From assembly GCA_003561665.1 (NCBI GenBank), contig PWVY01000192.1, positions 1 through 8,407 on the forward strand: a stretch of 8,407 bases of DNA, read 5' to 3'. The first letter of the stretch is position 1; the number at the start of each line of letters is the position of its first letter. Below, piece after piece: positions 1-5,860 of this stretch. The notes under the pieces are model-generated. The model was given only the letters and a program-made list of their open reading frames with translations. It ran no database searches and was not told where the DNA came from. This DNA is from Thermoplasmata archaeon (GTDB lineage: Archaea; Thermoplasmatota; SW-10-69-26). Made by a program: the position numbers and the translations under genes.

Positions 1-57
1 GTGGGCGAACTCGAGGACGCGGGTGCCTTCGAGGGGCTTGTCGGTGGGCGGGGTCAC
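1..57 (-). CDS. Probable CaiB/BaiF family (class III) CoA transferase, N-terminal fragment
   Basis: Only the first 19 codons lie in the window; the rest is off the left edge. The minus strand reads VTPPTDKPLEGTRVLEFAH from a GTG at 57-55. The segment PLEGTRVLEF is typical of the start of class III CoA transferases (formyl-CoA transferase, carnitine CoA-transferase and relatives), which move CoA between carboxylic acids in the cytosol. The GTG was chosen because the conserved segment begins about eight residues later. The frame stays open upstream, so a longer start cannot be excluded. No Shine-Dalgarno sequence precedes the GTG. An AT-rich element (ATAACAT, 87-93 on the minus strand) lies about 30 bases upstream and would suit a nearly leaderless archaeal transcript. 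The assignment rests on about ten residues, so it is tentative and the substrate cannot be guessed. Confidence 0.5.
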   Translation of the reverse strand, partial: MTPPTDKPLEGTRVLEFAH

Positions 58-59
58 GG

Positions 60-84
60 GGGGCGTATCCGCGTGGAGGGTTAG
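60..84. repeat. Copy 1 of a 25-27 bp intergenic repeat
   Basis: On the plus strand GGGGCG, four variable bases, then CGCGTGGAGGGTTAG. A second copy lies at 430-456. The 15-base right-hand parts differ at one position. This copy is just upstream of the CoA transferase start on the minus strand. Function unknown. Confidence 0.45.
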
Positions 85-98
85 GATGTTATGGTGAC

Positions 99-117
99 CT
101 TCTCCCCACGGGGGAAG
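99..117. other. GC-rich inverted repeat (hairpin) between the DUF2188 gene and the CoA transferase
   Basis: Eight pairs can form between 99-106 and 110-117 (CTTCTCCC with GGGGGAAG, one G-U pair on the plus strand) around a three-base loop. Transcribed from the minus strand, as the flanking genes are, the stem has one C-A mismatch. It sits 28 bases after the DUF2188 stop codon. No T-run follows on the minus strand, so calling it a terminator would be guesswork. Confidence 0.3.
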
Positions 118-144
118 GGGGAGCCTGTGCCCGCCACCGTTCGG

Positions 145-366
145 TCAGGACTCGTTGGTGTTGAAGCTCATTTGGCGGTGGATTTTGCCGTTTTTCTTGT
201 GGACGGTGATGTGCGCGGCGGGTTGGTTGCGGGCGATCGTTTTGGCGGCGTTGAGGGCTTCGTTCTTGGTGTCGTGTTTGCTTGCGGGTTGCTTTGCGGT
301 TTCTCGTTTGACTTGCCAGCCGTCGTCGGTGTGTGGGGTCACGTGCCAGGTGGGCGTCTTGGGCAT
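145..366 (-). CDS. DUF2188 domain protein, 73 aa
   Basis: A small basic protein that matches the DUF2188 family over its whole length. It opens TWHVTPHTDDGWQVKRE, has the family's central HDTKNEALNAAKTIA segment (an aspartate/threonine turn leading into a helix) and ends with the strand ITVHKKNGKIHRQMSF. The pattern of a short strand, a conserved tryptophan, one helix and a VHKK/DG strand is what DUF2188 proteins show; their biochemical role is unknown. An in-frame extension to 582 exists, but it overlaps the aminopeptidase gene. The ATG at 366 begins right where family similarity begins and has a GAGG motif about ten bases upstream, so I take it as the start. It lies downstream of the aminopeptidase in the same direction (86 bases apart), but nothing ties the two together functionally. 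Confidence 0.8.
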   Translation of the reverse strand: MPKTPTWHVTPHTDDGWQVKRETAKQPASKHDTKNEALNAAKTIARNQPAAHITVHKKNGKIHRQMSFNTNES

Positions 367-429
367 GCCGGGTTCCTCAGGCACGAAGCGGCGTGTGCGT
401 ACTTGGGTTCGTGACAAGCGCGCCTTGGA

Positions 430-456
430 GGGGCGAGCCTGCGCGTGGAGCGTTAG
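430..456. repeat. Copy 2 of a 25-27 bp intergenic repeat
   Basis: On the plus strand GGGGCG, six variable bases, then CGCGTGGAGCGTTAG, matching 60-84 with one substitution in the right-hand 15 bases and a two-base length difference in the middle. It overlaps the stop codon of the aminopeptidase gene (453-455) and lies 64 bases upstream of the DUF2188 start. Confidence 0.45.
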
Positions 457-1526
457 AAGGATTCTTCGTACCAGAAGGCCCCGTCGCGTTGCACGGTGTC
501 CCCGTCGACGAGGATCTTGGATCCTTCGTCCATGGTTTTGATGAAGTCTTGGTGCACGGCGCTGTGGTTCTCGCCGCCGCATTCTTTGTACGCGCGGCCA
601 AGGGCAAGATGGATGGTTCCGCCCATCTTCTCGTCGAGGAGGATGTTGCGTGTGGGCTTGTCGATGCCTCGGTTCATGCCGATGCCCAACTCGCCCAAGC
701 GGCGAGCCCCTTCGTCTGTTTCTAATAGGCTTTCCACGGCGCCCTCGCCTTTCTCGGCGTCCCAGTCCGTGACTTCACCGTCTTCGAACGTGAGGGTGAG
801 GCCATGGACTTCTTGGCCTTCCACGATGGCGGGCAAATCGATGTGCACGGTGCCTTCGGTTCCTTCGAGGAGGGGCGCGGTGAAGGCTTCCCCGCTGGGG
901 AGGTTATGGTCCCCGATGCTTGGAACGAACGTTCGACCCGTTACGGGCATCACCAGGTCCGTGTCCTTTGAAACCAGGCGCACCTCGTCGGCGCCCTCGA
1001 ACCGGTCCGCGACTTTCTCGATCTCTTTGGCGAAGGTCTCCCAGTCGATGAGCACCGCATCGTAGTAGAGCTCCTGGAAGGCTTCCGTGCTCATCCCCGC
1101 CTCTTGGGCAAGCGCTTGGGTCGGATGCATCGTCAAACACCAGCGCTTGGACAAGCGGATCTCCCGGATCTCCTCGTTCGCCTTGCGACGGGCCTTCCGC
1201 ATGGCGGGGTCTACGTCACTCATCTCGCGCGTGTTCGCTCCCGCGCGAATGTGCACGATGACATCGCTTTCCTCCATCGCCGCTCGAACGTGCAAGGGCT
1301 CAGCCTCCACCGTCTTCGCGGGGGCCCGCTTGAGGAACGCACGCGAGGCGCTGGCGCTCGTGAACACGACCAAGGGTTGACCCCCACGCTCGCCGACTTC
1401 TCCTACGAGGGCCTCAGCGAGCACTTCTCCTCCTTCCTGACACTCGATGAGGACCTGGTCGCCCGCCTCGATGCTCGTGCTCCAATCCGCCACGATCGCT
1501 GCATGCTCCTTGACGCGAGGATCCAT
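453..1526 (-). CDS. Aminopeptidase, peptidase family M29 (leucyl aminopeptidase / aminopeptidase T type)
   Basis: A 357-residue cytosolic metallo-exopeptidase that would remove N-terminal residues from peptides. All the co-catalytic metal ligands known from Thermus aminopeptidase T have counterparts. These are E213 in PSGEAF, E279 in LGELGIGMN, H306 and Y313 in IHLALGRAY, and H325 and D327 in VHQDF. The spacings E-E 66, H-Y 7 and H-D 2 match the Thermus enzyme as I remember it. The N-terminus MDPRVKEHAAIVADWS is also typical of the family. In-frame codons extend to an ATG at 1571, but family similarity begins at the second ATG of an ATGATG pair (1529-1524), so I start there; the first of the pair is equally possible. 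Only a distant AAGGA (about 14 bases) precedes it. A TTTTCA element (1549-1554) at about -25 could serve a leaderless archaeal promoter. Length is somewhat shorter than the 400-410 residues of bacterial members. Confidence 0.88.
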   Translation of the reverse strand: MDPRVKEHAAIVADWSTSIEAGDQVLIECQEGGEVLAEALVGEVGERGGQPLVVFTSASASRAFLKRAPAKTVEAEPLHVRAAMEESDVIVHIRAGANTREMSDVDPAMRKARRKANEEIREIRLSKRWCLTMHPTQALAQEAGMSTEAFQELYYDAVLIDWETFAKEIEKVADRFEGADEVRLVSKDTDLVMPVTGRTFVPSIGDHNLPSGEAFTAPLLEGTEGTVHIDLPAIVEGQEVHGLTLTFEDGEVTDWDAEKGEGAVESLLETDEGARRLGELGIGMNRGIDKPTRNILLDEKMGGTIHLALGRAYKECGGENHSAVHQDFIKTMDEGSKILVDGDTVQRDGAFWYEESF

Positions 1527-1717
1527 CATGGCTGGGAACGGGGTCCTTGTTGAAAATCCACCGCGTTCCATGTTTCAACATCGCCAGGATCGTGATCGGA
1601 CCGGCCAGGAAGGATCCAAGGGATCACCCAATAGGTTCCGAATAGAGCATCGAAGCGGTGTTCGACACATGCCGCATGCTCAATCAACGTGGGAATGACG
1701 AGGGGCTTATCCTCCAT
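1526..1717 (-). CDS. Possible small ORF overlapping the aminopeptidase start, 63 aa
   Basis: An open frame on the same strand as the aminopeptidase. Its TGA stop (1528-1526) overlaps the aminopeptidase start codons in an ATGATG context, the geometry of translational coupling. The product begins MEDKPLVIPTLIEHAA and has an aromatic, hydrophobic stretch (FGTYWVIPWILPG, residues 26-38) too short and proline-rich for a confident membrane helix. I recognise no family. The ATG has only AGGT three bases upstream; a TTG at 1738 would add seven residues. Codon choice is less GC-biased at third positions than in gyrA or sufB, which argues against a well-kept gene. Without it the stretch 1530-1785 holds no gene. 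It may be a chance frame. Confidence 0.25.
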   Translation of the reverse strand: MEDKPLVIPTLIEHAACVEHRFDALFGTYWVIPWILPGRSDHDPGDVETWNAVDFQQGPRSQP

Positions 1718-1785
1718 CGACCTACACGCGAAGATCAACGACCTGCACGAGCACGGTGCCGGGCTCTAACTCGGCAAAGGGGTGC

Positions 1786-2061
1786 TTAGATCGTGTCCCG
1801 GATCTCCTCGAGCACGCTGATTTGGCGGTGAAGCGCGCCGGTTTGCACGTCCAACTCGGCCTGGATCACGTCCAACTCGTCGAGCTTGTCGAGCTTCTGA
1901 TCCACGGATGCGAGCGTGCGCCCGTTCTCTTGCACCGCACTATGCGTATCTTCCACTGCACGATGTGTATCCTGAACTGCACGGTGCGTATCCTGCACGC
2001 CATCGCTGGTCCCCATTACCGCCTTATGGAAAGCCGGACGTGAGGTGTCCGAAAGTTCCAT
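1786..2061 (-). CDS. Small coiled-coil protein with heptad repeats (copy B), 91 aa
   Basis: No named family recognised. Residues 22-45 are tandem heptads of the form VQDTHRA (VQDTHRA, VQDTHRA, VEDTHSA, then VQENGR). They are followed by a further helical stretch rich in L, D and Q (SVDQKLDKLDELDVIQAELDV) and a C-terminus ending HRQISVLEEIRDTI. The whole reads as one long amphipathic helix likely to form a coiled coil; no signal peptide, membrane helix or catalytic motif is visible. It is related to its upstream neighbour (2024-2368): both have an aromatic-x-A-V segment near the start and end in RQ-x3-LEEIRD. The ATG at 2061 was chosen because the resemblance to the neighbour begins just after it. 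It overlaps the neighbour's end by 38 bases, and an ATG at 2016 would avoid the overlap. The frame is open back to 2199. Confidence 0.5.
   Translation of the reverse strand: MELSDTSRPAFHKAVMGTSDGVQDTHRAVQDTHRAVEDTHSAVQENGRTLASVDQKLDKLDELDVIQAELDVQTGALHRQISVLEEIRDTI
1925..2008 (-). repeat. Four imperfect 21-bp tandem units encoding heptads
   Basis: On the plus strand the units begin at 1925, 1946, 1967 and 1988. The second, third and fourth start GTATC, and the second and third share most of GTATCxTxxACTGCACGxTG. Each unit encodes one heptad (VQDTHRA type) of the coiled-coil protein on the minus strand. Synonymous differences between units suggest the expansion is not very recent. Confidence 0.6.
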
Positions 2062-2368
2062 TTGCAACGGAGGCTCGTCCCACCGGTACGAACCTGGAAA
2101 ACCAGAGAGGAACGTCCCAATCCGAAGGCCTATGGCCTTCCAAAGGCACCTCGGACACCTCGTAACTCCCATGTTCGATGCCATCCCGGATCTCCTCAAG
2201 GATCACAACCTGACGATCCATCGTCCCCGATATCCGGTCAAGGCTCGCGGTCTGCGCATCAAGCATCCGCGTTTGCTCATCAAGCTTCTCCGCTTGCTCC
2301 CTGAGGACCTGCCCGTTCGCCCTCACGGCCTCGTACACGATCTGCTGGCATCCACGCCCACCTTGCAC
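2024..2368 (-). CDS. Small coiled-coil protein with heptad repeats (copy A), 114 aa
   Basis: No named family recognised. After a short N-terminal part (VYEAVRANGQVL, about residues 11-22), residues 26-46 are three heptads with an LD core (AEKLDEQ, TRMLDAQ, TASLDRI). They lead into MDRQVVILEEIRDGIE, which matches the end of the downstream paralogue. Unlike the paralogue it continues with a tail of about 45 residues (SYEVSEVPLEG, then an aromatic WDVPLWFSRF). That tail is encoded over a stretch full of inverted repeats, so it may be secondarily acquired or not truly coding. The start is GTG at 2368, directly preceded by an in-frame TGA; a GTG at 2338 is an alternative. No Shine-Dalgarno is evident. 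The gene is divergent from gyrA, with CTTATAAG at 2381-2388 between them. Confidence 0.45.
   Translation of the reverse strand: MQGGRGCQQIVYEAVRANGQVLREQAEKLDEQTRMLDAQTASLDRISGTMDRQVVILEEIRDGIEHGSYEVSEVPLEGHRPSDWDVPLWFSRFVPVGRASVANGTFGHLTSGFP
2042..2161. repeat. 11-bp perfect inverted repeat bracketing 120 bp at the coiled-coil gene junction
   Basis: GAGGTGTCCGA (2042-2052) and TCGGACACCTC (2151-2161) are exact reverse complements, 98 bases apart. They bracket the tail of coiled-coil copy A and the start of copy B. No clear target-site duplication flanks them and no transposase lies inside. This could be the ends of a tiny element or an RNA stem; chance is not excluded. Confidence 0.4.
2124..2140. 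repeat. Short perfect hairpin (7-bp stem, 3-base loop)
   Basis: GAAGGCC, TAT, GGCCTTC. It lies inside the larger inverted repeat and within the C-terminal tail of coiled-coil copy A. It could form in the minus-strand mRNA between the coiled-coil core of A and the start of B. No T-run follows. Confidence 0.45.
2236..2298 (-). repeat. Three imperfect 21-bp tandem units encoding LD-core heptads
   Basis: Plus-strand units start at 2236, 2257 and 2278 and share TCAAG near the left and TGC near the right end. The two right-hand units are the closest pair (CATCAAGC then a variable part then TTGCT). They encode the heptads AEKLDEQ, TRMLDAQ and TASLDRI of coiled-coil copy A. Confidence 0.5.
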
Positions 2369-2380
2369 TCATAACTTCCG

Positions 2381-2388
2381 CTTATAAG
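2381..2388. promoter_or_regulatory. Candidate archaeal TATA box, palindromic, in the divergent gap before gyrA
   Basis: CTTATAAG reads the same on both strands and is among the most AT-rich octamers of this GC-rich gap. If the host is archaeal it could support transcription either way. Rightward it would start near 2411, leaving a long gyrA leader. Leftward it would start near 2358, just inside the GTG-start coiled-coil frame and closer to the GTG at 2338. The assignment depends on the host being archaeal. Confidence 0.35.
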
Positions 2389-2467
2389 CCAGCTCAACTG
2401 GAGAAGGGTATCCGAAGGTACGCTCGCGCGGCCCGTCTGCGACCCTCCCGCGGGTGCGATGGACAAC

Positions 2468-2475
2468 GCTTAAAC
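2468..2475 (+). promoter_or_regulatory. Candidate gyrA TATA-like element
   Basis: GCTTAAAC, followed by TAAGG, stands out in GC-rich surroundings. A start site about 26 bases downstream would fall near 2498 and give gyrA a leader of about 45 bases. No matching -35 hexamer is seen for a bacterial reading. Confidence 0.35.
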
Positions 2476-2479
2476 TAAG

Positions 2480-2494
2480 GGGCCATCATGGCCC
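2480..2494. promoter_or_regulatory. 15-bp palindrome upstream of gyrA, candidate operator
   Basis: GGGCCAT, C, ATGGCCC is a perfect 7-bp inverted repeat with a one-base centre. It begins four bases after the TATA-like element at 2468-2475 and ends 48 bases before the gyrA start, so it lies where a repressor could block initiation. gyrA is controlled by supercoiling in many organisms, but a protein operator here is only an inference from position. Confidence 0.35.
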
Positions 2495-2542
2495 GCGCAA
2501 CCGAGGGGATGGACCTGTCCTACCCCTGCGAACCGTGATTCC

Positions 2543-5068
2543 ATGGCCCCCGACGAACCGGAGGAAGAGATCGCGCAAGACCTCCCAGGCGAACCCACCG
2601 ACGCCGAAGCCGCAACGGTGGAAGTCACCGTCGAGGACGAGATGCGCTCATCGTACATCGACTACGCCATGAGCGTCATCGTCGGGCGCGCACTGCCCGA
2701 TGCGCGCGACGGGCTCAAACCGGTCCACCGACGCATCCTCTACGCCATGGACGACATGGGCCTCAACAGCGACGGCCCCCACCGGAAAAGCGCGCGCGTC
2801 GTCGGGGAAGTCCTCGGTAAATACCACCCCCATGGAGACGCGGCCGCGTACGACACGCTCGTCCGCATGGCCCAAGATTTCTCCCTGCGCTACCCCCTCG
2901 TCGACGGTCAAGGGAACTTCGGCTCGATGGACGGCGACTCGGCAGCCGCCATGCGGTACACCGAAGCCCGCTTGACGCCCCTCGCCGAGGCGCTTCTCGA
3001 GAACCTCGACGAAGACACGGTCGACCTTCAAGACAACTTCGATGCGAGCCTCACAGAACCCACGGTCCTCCCCGGCAAAGTTCCAAACCTCCTGATCAAC
3101 GGAAGCGCCGGCATCGCCGTGGGCATGGCCACGAACCTGGCCCCCCACAACCTCTCCGAGACCGTGGACGCCATCATCCGCCAACTCGAGGACCCGGACG
3201 TCACATTCCGGGAACTGATGGAAGAGATGCCCGGGCCCGACTTCCCGACCGGGGGCATCATCCAAGGAAGAGAAGGCATCCAGAAAGCGTACGCAACCGG
3301 CCGAGGCATCGTCCGCATCCGTGCGCGCGTCGACGTGGACGAAGATGAAGGCCAACTCATCGTCACCGAGATGCCCTACCAGGTGAACAAAGCCAAACTG
3401 GCCCAAGACATCGCCAAACTGGTCCGCGATGACAAGCTCGAAGGCGTACGCGACCTACGCGACGAATCCAGCAGAGACGGCGTCCGGTTGATCATCCAAC
3501 TCAAACGCGGAGCCAATCCCGAAGTCGTCAAGAACCAACTCTTCGACAAGACGCAACTCCAGGTAAGCTTCGGCATCAACAACGTCGCTCTCGTCAACAA
3601 CGAACCCCGCGTCCTGAACCTCAAAGAGCTCATCGGTCAATTCATCGACCATCGCGTCGAGGTCATCGTTCGCCGCACCCAACATCGGCTCGCCAAAGCT
3701 GAGGACCGCGCCCACATCGTTGAAGGGCTCCTCATCGCGCAACGGAACATCGATGAGGTCATCCAAACCATCCGCGAAAGCGACGAGACCGCGGACGCCC
3801 GCGAGGCCCTCATGGAGCGCTTCGAGCTATCCGAAGAGCAAGCCCGCGCCATCTTGCGCATGCGTCTTGCGCGTTTGACGCGCCTGGAACAAGGCAAGCT
3901 TGAGGACGAACTTGAACAATTGTTGGCCGACATCGAGCGGTACAACACGATCCTCGGGGACCGCGCCGAGCAAGAAGCCATCATCAAACAGGAGCTTTTG
4001 GAAGTCAAGGAGGAGTTCGGGGACGAACGTCGCACCGAGATCCGAGAAGGCGACGGGGACTTCGTGATCGAGGACCTGGTCCCCGATGAGCCCGTCGTTG
4101 TTCTCCTCACGGACGATGGGTATGTCAAGCGCGTTCCCCTTGAGAAATACCGAACCCAGCGCCGTGGAGGCCGCGGGGTCATCGGGATGAACACGAAAGA
4201 CGAAGACCACGTCGAACACGTGTTCACCTGCACGAACCACGAACGCGTCCTCTTCGTCACAGCAAGCGGGATCGTGCACGGGATCAAGGCCTTGTACATC
4301 CCTGAAGGGGACCGCTACGCGCGAGGTGCGCCCGTGGTCCAGTTGTTCGATCGGCTCGATCCCGACGAGGAGATCGAAGCCGCGATCCCGGTCCGAGAGT
4401 TCGAAGAGGACCGGTACTTGTTCTTCGCGACGCGGAACGGGAAGGTCAAGAAGACGCCTCTGGCCGAGTACGAGCGCATCAACGTGAACGGGAAGATCGC
4501 GATCGATCTTCGCGAGGGCGACGCGCTGGTCGGGGTTGACATCACGAACGGGGACGATCACATCATCCTCGTCAAGAACAGCGGCAAAGGTGTTCGATTC
4601 CACGAAGATCAAGTCCGAGACACGGGCCGAGACACGATGGGCGTGAACGGGACCGAGCTCCGTGACGGGGAAGAGGTCGTCAGCATGGTCGTCGTGCGCG
4701 ACCCGGACGCGTGGCTTCTTACGGTGACCGCGGAAGGGAAAGGGAAACGGACACCGTTCTCATCGTTCAACCCCAAGAACCGCGGGGTCTGGGGGGTGTA
4801 CATGCACGAGGTGACGGAGAAAACAGGCCCCGTGGTTGGAGCCGTGGAAGTCACCGAGGACGATCAGCTCCTCTTCACGAGCAGAGAGGGCGTGATCATC
4901 CGATCCGAGGCCACGGACATCTCGGAGATCAAGACCGGTCAAGCCCAAGGCGTGAACGTGCAGCGCCTCGAGGAAGGCGATGAGACGGTTGCTGTTGCGC
5001 GGTTGGCTCGAAGCGAGGACGTTGAGGAAGCCGACGAAGAGGCCAGCGCCGAGGCAGCGGAACCCTGA
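2543..5068 (+). CDS. gyrA: DNA gyrase subunit A
   Basis: 841 residues, normal GyrA length. GyrA forms an A2B2 enzyme with GyrB that introduces negative supercoils using ATP. The breakage-reunion domain starts near residue 30 (EDEMRSSYIDYAMSVIVGRALPD). The catalytic tyrosine is Y139 in AAMRYTEARL. The quinolone-determining segment KYHPHGDAAAYD (93-104) has alanine (A100) where E. coli has Ser83 and keeps the aspartate (D104) matching Asp87. Heptad-rich EQARAILRMRLARLTRLEQGKLEDE (432-456) belongs to the dimerising coiled coil. The C-terminal beta-pinwheel starts near 505 and holds the GyrA box QRRGGRG (539-545), which separates gyrase from topoisomerase IV. An acidic N-terminal extension of about 30 residues and an acidic tail (SEDVEEADEEASAEAAEP) flank the domains. 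gyrB is not adjacent. The ATG at 2543 is the first in frame; only a weak GTGAT precedes it. Confidence 0.97.
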   Translation: MAPDEPEEEIAQDLPGEPTDAEAATVEVTVEDEMRSSYIDYAMSVIVGRALPDARDGLKPVHRRILYAMDDMGLNSDGPHRKSARVVGEVLGKYHPHGDAAAYDTLVRMAQDFSLRYPLVDGQGNFGSMDGDSAAAMRYTEARLTPLAEALLENLDEDTVDLQDNFDASLTEPTVLPGKVPNLLINGSAGIAVGMATNLAPHNLSETVDAIIRQLEDPDVTFRELMEEMPGPDFPTGGIIQGREGIQKAYATGRGIVRIRARVDVDEDEGQLIVTEMPYQVNKAKLAQDIAKLVRDDKLEGVRDLRDESSRDGVRLIIQLKRGANPEVVKNQLFDKTQLQVSFGINNVALVNNEPRVLNLKELIGQFIDHRVEVIVRRTQHRLAKAEDRAHIVEGLLIAQRNIDEVIQTIRESDETADAREALMERFELSEEQARAILRMRLARLTRLEQGKLEDELEQLLADIERYNTILGDRAEQEAIIKQELLEVKEEFGDERRTEIREGDGDFVIEDLVPDEPVVVLLTDDGYVKRVPLEKYRTQRRGGRGVIGMNTKDEDHVEHVFTCTNHERVLFVTASGIVHGIKALYIPEGDRYARGAPVVQLFDRLDPDEEIEAAIPVREFEEDRYLFFATRNGKVKKTPLAEYERINVNGKIAIDLREGDALVGVDITNGDDHIILVKNSGKGVRFHEDQVRDTGRDTMGVNGTELRDGEEVVSMVVVRDPDAWLLTVTAEGKGKRTPFSSFNPKNRGVWGVYMHEVTEKTGPVVGAVEVTEDDQLLFTSREGVIIRSEATDISEIKTGQAQGVNVQRLEEGDETVAVARLARSEDVEEADEEASAEAAEP

Positions 5069-5126
5069 ACCCGAGCCCGGTGGGCATTCCCGAAACACCC
5101 ATGAGGTCTCCTGATTTGGTGATGGT

Positions 5127-5750
5127 ATGCGGGTTCACCATGGCGCAGCGGGGTTTTTCCTCATCGCGCTCGTTTTGAACCTGGGCTGGTTGTGGATCCC
5201 CTTGGGTGTTGCGGCCCTGCTGATCGCGTCCATGGGGTTCCTCCGCGTCACGAAAGAACACTGGCATCCAGGCGTGAGCGTTAGCGTCCTGGGCGTGGCG
5301 TGGGTCCCTTACGTTCTCTTGGTGCTGGGCTCAGGGTTGACGATCGGGGCCGCCGGTCGCGAACTCGTCTCGCTGGGGGGTTTTGGCTTCTCGGGCGCGT
5401 TCGAGCAGGGGTTACGTGCGTTTACGGGCGCGATCGTGCCCGCGCTCGTGGCGGTTGGCCTCGTTCAAGTCAAAGCCCCGTTCCCTCGGTTGTTGGCGAA
5501 AGGAGCCCTAGCGACGGGCTTGGTGCTTGTTCCTTTGGCGCTTTGGGCCGGAAGCACCATGGGGGGTATTCCTGAGGATGCGGACCCTATGACGGCGACG
5601 AACCCCGTAGGGCCGGTTGCGGCAGCGTTGGTGGTGGTGCCGTTCGTTTTGGCGTATGGGCTGTGCATGATGTCCGCGCTTGCGGCCTGGCGAGGGTGGG
5701 AGGCGGTGCCTCGTCGCTTGCGGTTCTTGTCCAAAGGAGAGGGCTCCTAA
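5127..5750 (+). CDS. Hypothetical multi-pass membrane protein, 207 aa
   Basis: I recognise no family. Hydrophobic segments lie at about residues 8-38 (one long or two short helices, LIALVLNLGWLWIPLGVAALLIASMGF), 52-75, 97-115, 124-145 and 163-187, giving roughly five membrane passes. The short C-terminal end is basic (WEAVPRRLRFLSKGEG) and so probably cytoplasmic by the positive-inside rule. Between helices 4 and 5 is a polar loop (GGIPEDADPMTATNP, 146-160). No charged residues inside membrane segments or transporter motifs suggest a function. It starts 58 bases after gyrA on the same strand; GGTGAT (5118-5123) lies three bases before the ATG, close for a ribosome site, and an in-frame TGA just upstream rules out a longer start. 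It could be read from the gyrA transcript, with no implied shared function. Confidence 0.75.
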   Translation: MRVHHGAAGFFLIALVLNLGWLWIPLGVAALLIASMGFLRVTKEHWHPGVSVSVLGVAWVPYVLLVLGSGLTIGAAGRELVSLGGFGFSGAFEQGLRAFTGAIVPALVAVGLVQVKAPFPRLLAKGALATGLVLVPLALWAGSTMGGIPEDADPMTATNPVGPVAAALVVVPFVLAYGLCMMSALAAWRGWEAVPRRLRFLSKGEGS

Positions 5751-5768
5751 TCCGGGCCGATGGGGGGC

Positions 5769-5782
5769 CGAAAGGTTCTTAA
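5769..5782 (+). promoter_or_regulatory. Candidate BRE/TATA element of the suf operon
   Basis: CCGAAAGGTTCTTAA resembles an archaeal BRE (CCGAAA) followed by a TATA-like TTCTTAA. Initiation about 26 bases downstream would fall near 5806, leaving a leader of about 80 bases. A second AT-rich element, CTTTATCA (5828-5834), would give a start near 5857. Which of the two is used cannot be told from sequence. Confidence 0.35.
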
Positions 5783-5787
5783 CAACC
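5774..5787. promoter_or_regulatory. 14-bp near-palindrome GGTTCTTAACAACC upstream of the Rrf2 regulator
   Basis: GGTT and AACC arms flank CTTAAC; 12 of 14 positions are self-complementary. It overlaps the upstream TATA-like element, so a bound protein would block initiation there. It is a candidate operator. Confidence 0.35.
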
Positions 5788-5847
5788 TGTAGGGTGGTAG
5801 GGCGCGCTGTGGGGGCCAGGGGTTACCTTTATCAAAATGAGACCGCT

Positions 5848-5860
5848 CAAGTCCAACTTG
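5848..5860. promoter_or_regulatory. 13-bp perfect palindrome CAAGTCCAACTTG, candidate Rrf2-regulator operator
   Basis: CAAGT and ACTTG arms are exact complements around CCA. A wider pair, CCGCTC (5843-5848) and GAGCGG (5870-5875), encloses it. It lies 28 bases before the regulator start and at the start site predicted from CTTTATCA. Rrf2 proteins bind short imperfect dyads in their own promoters, so autoregulation is the natural guess. Confidence 0.4.

Noticed and set aside
91..725. Plus-strand open frames at 91-414, 155-541 and 333-725
   Set aside because: They run antisense to the DUF2188 protein and the end of the aminopeptidase, both supported by family motifs.
2447..2454. CCCGCGGG palindrome upstream of gyrA
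   Set aside because: An eight-base GC-only palindrome is common at this base composition.
2648..4612. Several long minus-strand open frames within gyrA (2648-3406, 3637-4299, 3827-4612)
   Set aside because: They mirror gyrA codons and resemble no protein family; gyrA is intact and continuous on the plus strand.
5075..5085. GCCC-GGT-GGGC hairpin after gyrA as a terminator
   Set aside because: The stem is only four pairs and no T-run follows, so such stems are expected by chance at this GC content.
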